A DNA stretch of 26,576 nucleotides, taken from IMG/VR virus record IMGVR_UViG_3300017706_001502, positions 1 through 26,576 of that record; one strand, written 5' to 3'. This document shows, in pieces, positions 6,352 through 13,484 of this stretch. This stretch comes from a virus. The notes beneath the pieces were generated by a model. That model worked only from the letters and a program-made list of their open reading frames with translations, had not been told where the DNA came from and ran no database searches. How positions within the stretch are numbered: position 1 is the stretch's first letter; each line of letters opens with the position of its first letter. The translations under genes were made by a program, and so were the position numbers.

Positions 6352-7851
6352 ATGTTGCCAAATATCAATGAAAACGTTACAATTAACGAACTTACCCGCC
6401 TAAATGATGCTCTTCAAAAGAACAGCCAAGTAGGTTATCAAAGAGAAGAAGGAGGACTTGACCTTCGAGGACCACTTTCACCCATTATGCCTCAGAGCAT
6501 TGAAGGAACTTTAGCATCAGCTGCTCACACTATGCGTGATTTAGCTCTATGGCCAATGCTACCTAAAGTCCAAGCTACTAACACCATCCACGAGTATGCT
6601 GTTATTGAAAGCCACGGCGAGGACTTAGACCCATTCATCTCTGAAGGTGGTGGCGATAGTTTTTTCGGTTCTTCTACTTCTCAGTATAGCCGTAAATCTG
6701 TTAAAATCAAGTATATGGCAGAGAAAAGAAGCATTTCTGATGTTTCTACTCTTGTAGGTATCGTAGGACAAAACGCTGACGCACTTGCTCTTGAGACTGA
6801 GCGCGGAACAATGAGCCTTCTTCGTAAAATGGAAGTTCAGTGCTTCTATGGTGATGAAGATGTAAATCCTCTTTCTTTCGACGGTGTTATGAAACAAATC
6901 GAGCGTGATTTAGACACAGACCGCAACCCTTACCAATTCGGACCTGGCTTCTCAGAAAATCAAGAAGACCTCGAAGGTGCAGCACTTACCGGCTCTAAGC
7001 TTCACGAAATTCTTGGAGAGCTTTATAGCGCTCCTCGTTTCGGTGCTCCTGATGCAATCTTTATGTCTCCACGTCAGTATAGCAAATTAATTGCTGATAG
7101 TGCTGCAAATGGACGTCACGACTCAATGGTTCTTGTAAATCAAGGCGACCAAGGTGTTCATACTTTAGGTGCTGGACCTCGTATCCACATTATGGGACCT
7201 ATGGGACCAGTTCCTGTTGTTGCTGCGCCATTTATCAGTCGTCGTCTTAAGGCACCTTCAGTTGCTTCTGCAGGCAATGATATGAATGCTCCTGTTATCG
7301 CTGCATCAGGCGTTGATACTGCTGCTGATTTCTTACTTGCAGATGCTGACCACGGCACAGAGAATGGCTGGGGCGCAGTAGGCGTAGGCGACCACCAAGG
7401 TGATTTCCGTTATGTCTTAGTTCCAGTAAGTAAGTTGGGTTATGGAGCTCCTGTAGTTTCTGGCGCACTTACAGCTCATAATGACGCTATTCCTAAGCTT
7501 CAGCTTGCTGCTCTTAATAACTGCAAATACGTTCGCGTATATCGTGCAAAAATTGGTGCTGCTGCAACTGCTGCTCAAGTTATTAAAGCTGCTGAGCTTA
7601 TCGGTGAAGTTCGTGCTGATGAGATTATCGGCAAAGACTGGTATGATGCTGGATTTGAGAGACAAGCTTGTGATAGCGTATTAATTTCACAAATGGACCA
7701 AAACACTGTTGAGTTTGCACGTCTTCTTGACTTTATCAGAAGACCTCTTGCTGAGGTAGGCGCTGCTAAGCAATTCCTATTGATGCTCTTCGGTGCTCCT
7801 TCAGTTAAGGTCCCTCGTAAGAACTTCGTGCTTCGCAACGTTAAGGGATAA
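6352..7851 (+). CDS. Major capsid protein (HK97-fold) with Ig/FN3-like insertion
   Basis: 499 residues, SD AAGGAGA, directly after the scaffold-like gene and followed by a terminator, as expected for a very highly expressed gene. The N-terminal part is a typical shell protein: residues about 66-135 (LWPMLPKVQATNTIHEYAVIES, then VKIKYMAEKRSISDVSTLVG) and 139-160 (GQNADALALETERGTMSLLRKMEV) correspond to the E-loop and spine-helix regions of HK97-like capsids. Residues 225-300 (GAPDAIFMSPRQYSKLIADS, PFISRRL) belong to the P/A-domain core. Residues about 312-437 read as an Ig/FN3-like insert: DFRYVLVPVSKLGYGAP, then CKYVRVYRAK and ELIGEVRAD. The shell fold resumes at 440-499 (LLDFIRRPLAEVGAAKQFLLMLFGAPSVKVPRKNFVLRNV). 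Cleavage by the upstream protease would be expected near the N-terminus; the site is not obvious. Confidence 0.85.
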   Translation: MLPNINENVTINELTRLNDALQKNSQVGYQREEGGLDLRGPLSPIMPQSIEGTLASAAHTMRDLALWPMLPKVQATNTIHEYAVIESHGEDLDPFISEGGGDSFFGSSTSQYSRKSVKIKYMAEKRSISDVSTLVGIVGQNADALALETERGTMSLLRKMEVQCFYGDEDVNPLSFDGVMKQIERDLDTDRNPYQFGPGFSENQEDLEGAALTGSKLHEILGELYSAPRFGAPDAIFMSPRQYSKLIADSAANGRHDSMVLVNQGDQGVHTLGAGPRIHIMGPMGPVPVVAAPFISRRLKAPSVASAGNDMNAPVIAASGVDTAADFLLADADHGTENGWGAVGVGDHQGDFRYVLVPVSKLGYGAPVVSGALTAHNDAIPKLQLAALNNCKYVRVYRAKIGAAATAAQVIKAAELIGEVRADEIIGKDWYDAGFERQACDSVLISQMDQNTVEFARLLDFIRRPLAEVGAAKQFLLMLFGAPSVKVPRKNFVLRNVKG

Positions 7852-7922
7852 TATTCCTCTTAGCAAAAAGTTTTAGAGCGATAAACTTTATGAATTCAAA
7901 AAAAACTCTTTGTTTTATTTAG

Positions 7923-7966
7923 CCTCCTTGGTGTTTCGCTCTCCCTCACCTTGGAGGTATTTTTTT
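7923..7966 (+). terminator. Strong terminator after the major capsid gene
   Basis: CCTCC (7923-7927) pairs with GGAGG (7953-7957), and GGTG (7930-7933) pairs with CACC (7947-7950). A 2x2 T/T internal loop separates the two helices. A TATTTTTTT run (7958-7966) follows immediately. It lies 72 nt downstream of the capsid stop and separates the head unit from the neck and tail unit. Confidence 0.85.
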
Positions 7967-8039
7967 AACGACCTCATATAAACGCAGTTAAGCTTTCGAG
8001 CTTGACATATAAAAACATACAGATTATCTAAAAAGATAA
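7967..8039 (+). promoter_or_regulatory. Putative promoter/leader module of the neck-sheath-tube unit
   Basis: Directly after the terminator T-tract come ACGACCTC (7968-7975), ATATAAACGCA (7976-7986 region) and CTTGACATATAA (8001-8012). The same three blocks recur in the same order before the gene at 12993. GTTAAGCT and AGCTTGAC (7987-7994 and 7999-8006) form an 8-bp stem with a TTCG loop that overlaps the TTGACATATAA box. TTATCT-AAAA-AGATAA (8024-8039) is a second hairpin. Taking TATAAA (8008-8013) as a -10 box would put the start near 8020, with a leader of about 58 nt. No convincing -35 box is seen at the usual distance, so a phage-specific or activator-dependent promoter is possible. Confidence 0.4.
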
Positions 8040-8077
8040 AACGTAAGTTAAACAGATAACTCTAAAAAGGACGCACA

Positions 8078-9079
8078 ATGGCTTTAGTATTACGCGACAT
8101 TATTACAGTTGATTTATTAAAAAAGACTATGCTAACTGGGATAGACTTATCTGATGATGCCGGCAACCCTTTCCCTGATGAGTTGTTTGAGCAAAGTATT
8201 GACCAGGCAATATCGCTAATTGAAGAAGAACTCGAAATAAACATAGAGCCTTTTAAAGTATCAGGCGAAAGATATGACCTTTATAATGACCAAAGAATGG
8301 CGTGGTATTCTAACCAGTTAGATAGACGTCCTCTTAAGTCTGTTGATAAGTTGCAAATTAGTTATGGTAAATATAGTCCAGTTGATATCCCAGAACAATG
8401 GTTAAACATAACTTCTAATGATACATCAACTGTTGCACTTATTCCTACAGCAGAAAGCATAGGCACATTTAACTTTAGTAATGTATTACCTCTTCTCATT
8501 GACCCAATATCAAACTATAATGCAGCAAGCCGTGTGCCAGCTTATTTTACATATGACTACACAGCAGGCTTTAACTTATTAGAAGGCACTATAACAATAC
8601 CTCAGGGCACAACTCAAGTTTTAGACATCGCGATTGCTGAAAAGTTATTAGATAGACCAAACTTCATATTCGAAATAACAGATGATGGTAATGGCAATAT
8701 TGCTAATGCTCAAGTGCCTAAAATAAAGGTTTTCAATAAGGGTGATAAAACATTCTCTATAGAAACAGATATAACGCCTGCAGTAAGTGATATGGTTGTA
8801 TCATTTAAACTACATTGCGTCCCACCACTTATCGTAAAAGCAATTCTATACACTGCTGCAATACTACCTTTAGACACAGCTGGCGACTTGTTAGCTGGAG
8901 CCGGTATAGGACAGTTTAGTTTAGCAGTTGATGGACTTAGTCAAAATATTGCAACAACAGCATCTGCAACAAGCGCAGGTTTTGGCGCTAAGATAATTTC
9001 ATATAAAGACCAGCTTAAAACAGCAATGAAAACTCTTAAGAAAAGGTATAAAATGCCTAAGATTGCGAGTGGTTTCTAA
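8078..9079 (+). CDS. Head-tail connector / neck (adaptor) protein
   Basis: 333 residues, SD AAAAGGA. The N-terminus (LRDIITVDLLKKTML, then LFEQSIDQAISLIEEELEINIEPF) has the early helical segment of phage head-tail connector proteins, followed by a middle beta-rich region (RVPAYFTYDYTAGF at about 157-170). The C-terminus (VKAILYTAAILPLDTAGDLLAGAGIGQFSLAVDGLSQNI, then FGAKIISYKDQLKTAMKTLKKRYKM) is a pattern I recall from neck proteins encoded just after the capsid gene in large myoviruses: helices, a Gly/Ala loop, a VDGLSQ segment and a basic amphipathic C-terminal helix. It probably forms the ring that docks on the portal. Its stop overlaps the next ATG (TAATG). The exact neck position (adaptor or stopper) is not determined. 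Confidence 0.6.
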   Translation: MALVLRDIITVDLLKKTMLTGIDLSDDAGNPFPDELFEQSIDQAISLIEEELEINIEPFKVSGERYDLYNDQRMAWYSNQLDRRPLKSVDKLQISYGKYSPVDIPEQWLNITSNDTSTVALIPTAESIGTFNFSNVLPLLIDPISNYNAASRVPAYFTYDYTAGFNLLEGTITIPQGTTQVLDIAIAEKLLDRPNFIFEITDDGNGNIANAQVPKIKVFNKGDKTFSIETDITPAVSDMVVSFKLHCVPPLIVKAILYTAAILPLDTAGDLLAGAGIGQFSLAVDGLSQNIATTASATSAGFGAKIISYKDQLKTAMKTLKKRYKMPKIASGF

Positions 9080-9867
9080 TGTTATTACCTACTCCTGCAC
9101 AAAGCTTAACTAAAACACGTGCTGATTTTAGAATAAACGAATTTAGAAAACTAATACAGCAAAAAGGTTTAAGACTACAATGGGAGCAAACTATAAGTTG
9201 TCCTTGTTTTATTAAGTCATCATCAGCACTCGGTATGAACTTAATGAATGTAGTTGATATTGATGCAGACGAAGCAGGACCTAATTCTGCTTGCCCAAAG
9301 TGTGCAGGTGCTGGATTTATAAGACATTCTTCACAAGAAATAAAAGCTATACTAACATCTTCAGCAGGAGAAGAAACCGTAGAAAAATATGGACTTCATA
9401 GAAAAGAAAGATGTAAAATTACATTAGAGCCTGAGCATTTACCAAGTTATGGTGATAGGTTTAGAATGTTAGATAGCGTCACGGTAAAACGAGAAGTCAT
9501 AGAAGTTTCAGTAGCAGGTCAGCTTTCTTTAAGAGAAACACCTACAACACGCTCTATACAACTATCAACTGGGCCGACTAATGTAAATATACTTTATATC
9601 TACCCATCTGATATAAATGGCTTAGCACAATTAAACACAGAAATACCAATATCAGATACGACGTTAAACGGTAAGGTCATAACTTTTAATAACCCTGCAA
9701 ACACACCTCCTGTAGGCGCTAAAGTTGCTGTAAGTTATTATTATTCACCTACATTTACAGTCGTAGGACATCCCCACACTATAAGAGATACTTTTGTTCG
9801 GACAAATACAGTCGAAATAGCTACTGCAATGCCGATACAAGTTGAGTGCATAATGGAGATAGACTAA
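9079..9867 (+). CDS. Neck / head-closure protein with zinc-binding Cys motif
   Basis: 262 residues, coupled to the previous gene by TAATG. The N-terminal half has a CxC-x28-CxxC arrangement: CPC (Cys41, Cys43) and CPKCAGAGF (Cys72, Cys75), which looks like a structural zinc knuckle of the DnaJ-like CxxCxGxG type. Phage head-closure or neck proteins with a similar CPC...CPxCxGxGW signature are familiar in this genome position. Residues about 110-262 are beta-rich (RFRMLDSVTVKREVIEVS, then GAKVAVSYYYSPTFTVVG and IATAMPIQVECIMEID) and could be the barrel that closes the head or joins it to the tail. The next gene starts at its stop codon. The neck role rests on position and the Cys signature. 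Confidence 0.5.
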   Translation: MLLPTPAQSLTKTRADFRINEFRKLIQQKGLRLQWEQTISCPCFIKSSSALGMNLMNVVDIDADEAGPNSACPKCAGAGFIRHSSQEIKAILTSSAGEETVEKYGLHRKERCKITLEPEHLPSYGDRFRMLDSVTVKREVIEVSVAGQLSLRETPTTRSIQLSTGPTNVNILYIYPSDINGLAQLNTEIPISDTTLNGKVITFNNPANTPPVGAKVAVSYYYSPTFTVVGHPHTIRDTFVRTNTVEIATAMPIQVECIMEID

Positions 9868-10445
9868 TGAGTGTCACGGATTTACACATATCACATACAA
9901 TAGCTAATGGTATAAAATACTACGTAGATAATAAAGTAGAGTTTGAAGCTTTATTTTTCGATGTTGCTCCAGCTTTAAGAGATAATTACTACAATAAGCT
10001 TGCATCGTTAGACATTAAGTTTGATGTAGCATTAAGAAAAAGGCACGAAAAATTCCCTCTGATAACTATATCTATAGACGAAAAGAGCGCAGACACATTT
10101 CAGCCATTAGGCAACAGAGGTATGCAAGGCCAGTTATCACTTTTAGTAAATCAAGACTGCGACTTAAACATTTATTGCGACGACTTAGACGCAATGAGAA
10201 TACTGCAGAGAACAATTCAGTCATCAATGCTAATTTTTAAGAAAAACTTCTTAGCTATGGGATATTTAAATATGCAGTTTGTAAGTAGCACAAGTCTTGA
10301 CATTGAGGATGATGTGATTACCAGTAATGTTGATGTATATGGTCGTTCATTAAGGTATAGAGCACAAAGACAATTAAATGCCAAGCCACCTGAAGTTGCT
10401 TTCAATTTACCTTGGGAGTTAAACTCCACCATCATCGAAAACTAA
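9867..10445 (+). CDS. Tail completion / tail terminator-like protein
   Basis: 192 residues from the ATG at 9867, which overlaps the previous stop (TAATG) and has ATGGAG as SD. A GTG 21 nt upstream in frame is a weaker start because it lies within the upstream gene without an SD. The chain mixes helices and beta strands: KRHEKFPLITISIDEKS (about 51-67), QLSLLVNQDCDLNIYCDDLDAMRILQRTIQSSML (86-119), then a beta-hairpin-like region and a basic tail. Placed between the neck proteins and the sheath, it fits a tail terminator or tail completion protein, which caps the tail tube and joins it to the head. There is no single diagnostic motif, so the call relies on gene order. Confidence 0.5.
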   Translation: MSVTDLHISHTIANGIKYYVDNKVEFEALFFDVAPALRDNYYNKLASLDIKFDVALRKRHEKFPLITISIDEKSADTFQPLGNRGMQGQLSLLVNQDCDLNIYCDDLDAMRILQRTIQSSMLIFKKNFLAMGYLNMQFVSSTSLDIEDDVITSNVDVYGRSLRYRAQRQLNAKPPEVAFNLPWELNSTIIEN

Positions 10446-10454
10446 ATGAAAAAA

Positions 10455-10468
10455 TTATTACGTAATAA
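10455..10468. repeat. Perfect 14-bp palindrome before the sheath gene
   Basis: TTATTACGTAATAA lies in the 37-nt gap between the tail completion gene and the sheath gene, two bases upstream of the SD segment TAAGGAGA. No T-tract follows, so it is not a terminator. It could be a protein-binding site or a hairpin affecting sheath translation; chance is also possible in AT-rich DNA. Confidence 0.35.
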
Positions 10469-10482
10469 ATTAAGGAGATAAT

Positions 10483-12180
10483 ATGCCATCATCAATTACA
10501 TTTAGAGGCACAAGACTTTTCGAACCAAGTGTTGTCGTCGATGTTGTAAATACTCTCGATACAACAGGACAACTTGGCGCAAAAAATCTTTGTGTAGTGG
10601 GAGACTTTCCCATTCTCAAACCTGCGACAGCCTATAAATTCGGTAGTGGAGGTTTTGACCTCACTGAAGTTTATCCAATGGATGCAAAGCTTCTAACACT
10701 CGATAAAATTTATAAGTCTGCACTATCAAACGCAAGTGGTATCGCAAGAAGTATCACATACGTTAGTGCTAACCAAAGCTCTGCTGCATCTTTTGCATTA
10801 AACAACGCATCAGCAGCACTTGCACTAACATTAAGCAGCACATACTACGGAGGTCAAGGCAACAACTTACGTTTGCAACTTGATGACCCTTCTACATTGC
10901 CTGCTGAATTGTCTGCAAACGCAGACTATTATAAACTAACAATTAGAGCACCGTGGCAAGACCAAGATGGAGTATTCCTCATCGATGGTAGCAACCACTT
11001 ACAGCTTACTCTTGCAGATGGAGACGCTATTGCAGTTTCTGGAGCAGGCGTTTTCACATACACACCAAGCGGACAAGCTGCACAAAACTTTACATTATCA
11101 GACTACTCACGTATGGATGAGTTTGTTGCAGTATTACCTGCAGCTTTAGCTCCTCTTGCGCTATCATTCTCAGACCCAGCTAAGCTTGACGTTATGAGCT
11201 TTACTAATGGCACAGGTGGTAGTATTAATAAGGTATTGCACGCACATACTGCAAAACTCATTGAGACTATTGAAGCTTTCGCTGATTTACCTTTTGAGGC
11301 AACTTTAGCAGGTGGATATGAAATACTTAATGACTTTGCATTAGCTGGTCCTTCTTCTGCAGGCGCAGACGGTGGAGCTCCATCAGATGCAAATTATACT
11401 ACAGCATTAGAAACAGTAGAAACATCTGATATATCAACCATTACTATTCTTTCTCAAGATGCAGACCATCATATTCTTCTTAAGTCGCATATTGATGCTG
11501 CAGAACTATTAGGTAGAGAAAGAAACGGATATGTAGGCGGCACAGCAGGGACTACACTTGCTAACCTTTATACAGGCTTTGTATTACCTCTTAATGATGA
11601 AAGACTATCAGTTTGTGGCCAAAGCATTACTTTTGCAGACCATAAAGGCGCAAGAAGAAGTGAAGGACCTGAGTATTTAGCATATTACTTAATGTGTGCT
11701 CAAGGTGCATTACCTCCTGCAGAGCCTCTAACTCGTAAAGCTCTTAACATTTTTGATACAACTCAAGGATGGAGTAGAGAACGTGATAGTAATAGTGTTG
11801 CACAAAAGAGTGTTATCGCTGTTAAATTAGGACCAAGTAATGATTTAGAGGTAGTAAGGTCTTTAACTTCATATAGAAAAGATAACTTATCAGTAAATAC
11901 TGAAGTTTCTTGCCGTGAAAGTATTGACATATGTTCTAAAGAACTTCGTAAATTCTTAACTTCTGAGTTAGGCTCACGTATTACAAATACAACTGTTGAT
12001 AGAGTTAAAACTCTTGCTAAAAGCCGTTTATCTGATTTGCGTGAATTAGGTGCTATCCAGGACTTTAAAAACATTGCGGTTAGAAGAACCGGCGATACAG
12101 TTTTTATAGACTTTGATGTTGCACTTATTGAGCCACTCAACTTCATTCGCATTACAGCTAACATTGTAGCTGGACAATAA
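10483..12180 (+). CDS. Contractile tail sheath protein
   Basis: 565 residues, SD TAAGGAGA. The sheath surrounds the tail tube and contracts on infection. The N-terminus begins with a short beta segment (ITFRGTRLFEPSVVVDVVNT) of the kind that carries the extended arm linking neighbouring subunits. Residues about 95-260 form an outer, variable Ala/Ser-rich domain (ASAALALTLSSTYYGGQGNNLRLQLDD). The conserved C-terminal domain includes VVRSLTSYRKDNLSV (near 459-473), SCRESIDICSKELRKFLTSELG, VKTLAKSRLSDLRELGAIQDF and IDFDVALIEPLNFIRITANIVAGQ at the end. This last block is the classic sheath C-terminal strand region. The tube gene follows after 12 nt, the universal sheath-tube order in myoviruses. 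The call is firm. Confidence 0.85.
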   Translation: MPSSITFRGTRLFEPSVVVDVVNTLDTTGQLGAKNLCVVGDFPILKPATAYKFGSGGFDLTEVYPMDAKLLTLDKIYKSALSNASGIARSITYVSANQSSAASFALNNASAALALTLSSTYYGGQGNNLRLQLDDPSTLPAELSANADYYKLTIRAPWQDQDGVFLIDGSNHLQLTLADGDAIAVSGAGVFTYTPSGQAAQNFTLSDYSRMDEFVAVLPAALAPLALSFSDPAKLDVMSFTNGTGGSINKVLHAHTAKLIETIEAFADLPFEATLAGGYEILNDFALAGPSSAGADGGAPSDANYTTALETVETSDISTITILSQDADHHILLKSHIDAAELLGRERNGYVGGTAGTTLANLYTGFVLPLNDERLSVCGQSITFADHKGARRSEGPEYLAYYLMCAQGALPPAEPLTRKALNIFDTTQGWSRERDSNSVAQKSVIAVKLGPSNDLEVVRSLTSYRKDNLSVNTEVSCRESIDICSKELRKFLTSELGSRITNTTVDRVKTLAKSRLSDLRELGAIQDFKNIAVRRTGDTVFIDFDVALIEPLNFIRITANIVAGQ

Positions 12181-12192
12181 AGGAGATAAACA

Positions 12193-12714
12193 ATGGCAAA
12201 TATAATTACAGGCGCAAAAGCTATAGTTAAAATTGACGGTAAAGTTGCTGGGTATGCTACTGGTATATCAATACAAGAAAGCCAGCTTAATGGTCGTGTT
12301 GAGAGTTTAGGTTTTATCGATAGTCGTGAAATTACACCTATTTCTCGTATCGTCACCGCAACAATAAACTTTATTAGAATTTTTAAGACTAATGATAGAA
12401 ATGGCCTCTCTGCTGACGAAGCTGATGAAGGTAGTATGATTACAACAGAGCAAACTCCTGATGGTGAAAACCCTACAGCTGAAGTTAGAACTAACAATGC
12501 TCTTACAAGTCGTCCATTTGACTTAGAACTTTATGACAGTGCTGCAGAAGCTGCACAAGAAGGCGAACTTCAAGATGGTGATAAAAAGATTTACACTGTT
12601 GTAGGATGTCGTCCATCATCACAAAGTATTGTTGTTGATAGAGGCAGTCTAATGGGTGTGCAGGTATCTGTTGATGCACTATATCTTATCAGACACCCTG
12701 ATGGTTTAGAGTAA
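12193..12714 (+). CDS. Tail tube protein
   Basis: 173 residues, SD AAAGGAGAT, immediately after the sheath gene. The tube forms the rigid inner conduit for DNA. The N-terminus (ANIITGAKAIVKIDGKVAGYATGISIQES) is the characteristic strand-turn-strand start of phage tube proteins, in which the early K-I-D-G-K/V-x-G-Y hairpin is followed by a segment such as GFIDSREITPISRIVTATINFIRI. A low-complexity acidic loop (SADEADEGSMITTEQTPDGENPTAEV) occupies about residues 73-99. The C-terminal part (YTVVGCRPSSQSIVVDRGSLMGVQVSVDALYLIR) is the closing beta region. A terminator follows, so this ends the neck-sheath-tube unit. Confidence 0.8.
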   Translation: MANIITGAKAIVKIDGKVAGYATGISIQESQLNGRVESLGFIDSREITPISRIVTATINFIRIFKTNDRNGLSADEADEGSMITTEQTPDGENPTAEVRTNNALTSRPFDLELYDSAAEAAQEGELQDGDKKIYTVVGCRPSSQSIVVDRGSLMGVQVSVDALYLIRHPDGLE

Positions 12715-12779
12715 TAAAAGGAGTATTCACGTTTATCTCTGTTTAAACTTTTACAATATTACCTATAAACATATAGACT

Positions 12780-12836
12780 AAGTCGTTTCTTTTACTGCGC
12801 ATCATACGGTGTCTTAAGAGAAGCGACTTTTTTTTA
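12780..12836 (+). terminator. Rho-independent terminator after the tail tube gene
   Basis: AAGTCGTTTCTTTTA (12780-12794) pairs along all 15 positions with TAAGAGAAGCGACTT (12815-12829), with two G-T wobbles and a 20-nt loop. An eight-base T-tract follows (12828-12835). It lies 66 nt after the tube stop codon. Confidence 0.85.
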
Positions 12837-12844
12837 TTTAAAAA

Positions 12845-12961
12845 ACGACATCTAAATATTGCTTAGACTTAATTTTATTTTATTTGTTTAAGTGATGCTT
12901 AACATTTTGTAAAACTCTTTTAAAGTATTTATATAAAAACGCAACTTAACATATAATTAAG
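12845..12961 (+). promoter_or_regulatory. Putative promoter/leader module of the chaperone-to-fibre unit
   Basis: ACGACATCTAAATAT (12845-12859) follows the terminator and matches 5613-5627 with one mismatch. ATATAAAAACGCA (12931-12943) and CTTAACATATAA (12945-12956) match blocks at 7976-7986 and 8001-8012. The last box is flanked by CTTAA and TTAAG, a 5-bp inverted repeat. Taking TATAAT (12952-12957) as a -10 box gives a start near 12964 and a leader of about 28 nt with the SD AAGGGAG correctly placed. No -35 consensus is visible. The rest of the 12715-12992 gap is AT-rich and shows no gene. Confidence 0.4.
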
Positions 12962-12992
12962 ATATGTAATACCATTAAAAGGGAGAACTAAA

Positions 12993-13484
12993 ATGGATTT
13001 AGTAAAACTTAAAGAACAGTCAGATGCAGCTTTAGAAGAAAGCCCAAGTATCGTAGAAATAAAAAAGAAGAAGAAAACAAAGTCAATAACAAAAGAAGAT
13101 GATACCTTTGAGCCTCGCAAGAAAGAAATACCTTTAGAATATTTACTTGATGACGGTAGTATTAAGAAATGCAAACTCATCTCTAAAGTTATGGACAGTA
13201 AAGCGCGCTTAGAATACGAAAGAGTATTATCAGCACTCTCTGATGGAGTTTATTTTGATAGACTACCTTATGAAACAAAAAACAGACATCTATGTATTGC
13301 TCGTATTGTTTGTCAGTTAGATACACCTCCATCTTGGGTATTAGAAGCTGCAGGGGAGGACTTAGAGTTTTGTTTTGAATTAGGAGGGAGGCTTCTTCAG
13401 CACGAAGGCGCATTTTTTCGAAACAGTGATACCCAGGACGAAGGCGCAGAGAGCAAACCCCGCTTTCGTTTTAGTGAGAAATAA
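12993..13484 (+). CDS. Tail assembly chaperone, short form (gpG-like)
   Basis: 163 residues, SD AAGGGAG. The N-terminus is basic and disordered (IVEIKKKKKTKSITKEDD, about 21-38). Residues about 48-140 are a compact helical domain (MDSKARLEYERVLSAL, LCIARIVCQLDTPPSWVLEAAGEDLEFCFELGGRLL). The gene lies between the tail tube and tape measure genes, where contractile and long-tailed phages place the pair of tail assembly chaperones that coat the tape measure and help tube polymerisation. The second reading frame begins inside this gene with no good SD of its own, the usual arrangement for a frameshifted long form. The function is inferred from position and architecture; the sequence itself is not diagnostic. 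Confidence 0.65.
   Translation: MDLVKLKEQSDAALEESPSIVEIKKKKKTKSITKEDDTFEPRKKEIPLEYLLDDGSIKKCKLISKVMDSKARLEYERVLSALSDGVYFDRLPYETKNRHLCIARIVCQLDTPPSWVLEAAGEDLEFCFELGGRLLQHEGAFFRNSDTQDEGAESKPRFRFSEK
13382..13421 (+). other. Candidate +1 programmed ribosomal frameshift region
   Basis: The zero frame (start 12993) and the downstream frame (to 13803) differ by +1 (equivalently -2). The downstream frame is open only after a TAG at 13381-13383, so the shift must occur at 13384-13484. Candidate A: the strong internal SD AGGAGGGAGG (13382-13391), then CTT, then CTT-C (13395-13398). This repeats the layout of the bacterial prfB site (SD, 3 nt, CTT, slip to TTx). Candidate B: TTT-TTT-CGA (13413-13421), where Phe-tRNA could slip from TTT to TTC before an Arg codon that looks uncommon here. 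A run of CCCC near 13458 is a third option. Either A or B gives a 269-residue product. Confidence 0.5.

Noticed and set aside
9846-9867. GTG start for the tail completion gene
   Set aside because: It lies inside the preceding gene without an SD, whereas ATG 9867 has ATGGAG and the TAATG overlap used by its neighbours.
10967-11149. Alternative + frame of 60 codons inside the sheath gene
   Set aside because: It overlaps a strong sheath assignment, with no SD and no conserved features.
11763-12497. Long open frame (244 codons) on the minus strand across sheath and tube genes
   Set aside because: It is a shadow of two well-supported + strand genes, has a hydrophobic/Ser-rich low-quality composition and crosses the boundary between them.
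13426-13428. Independent GTG start for the second chaperone frame
   Set aside because: The nearest strong SD (GGAGG at 13387-13391) is about 35 nt away, and gene order favours a frameshift; not excluded, so the frame is kept with moderate confidence.
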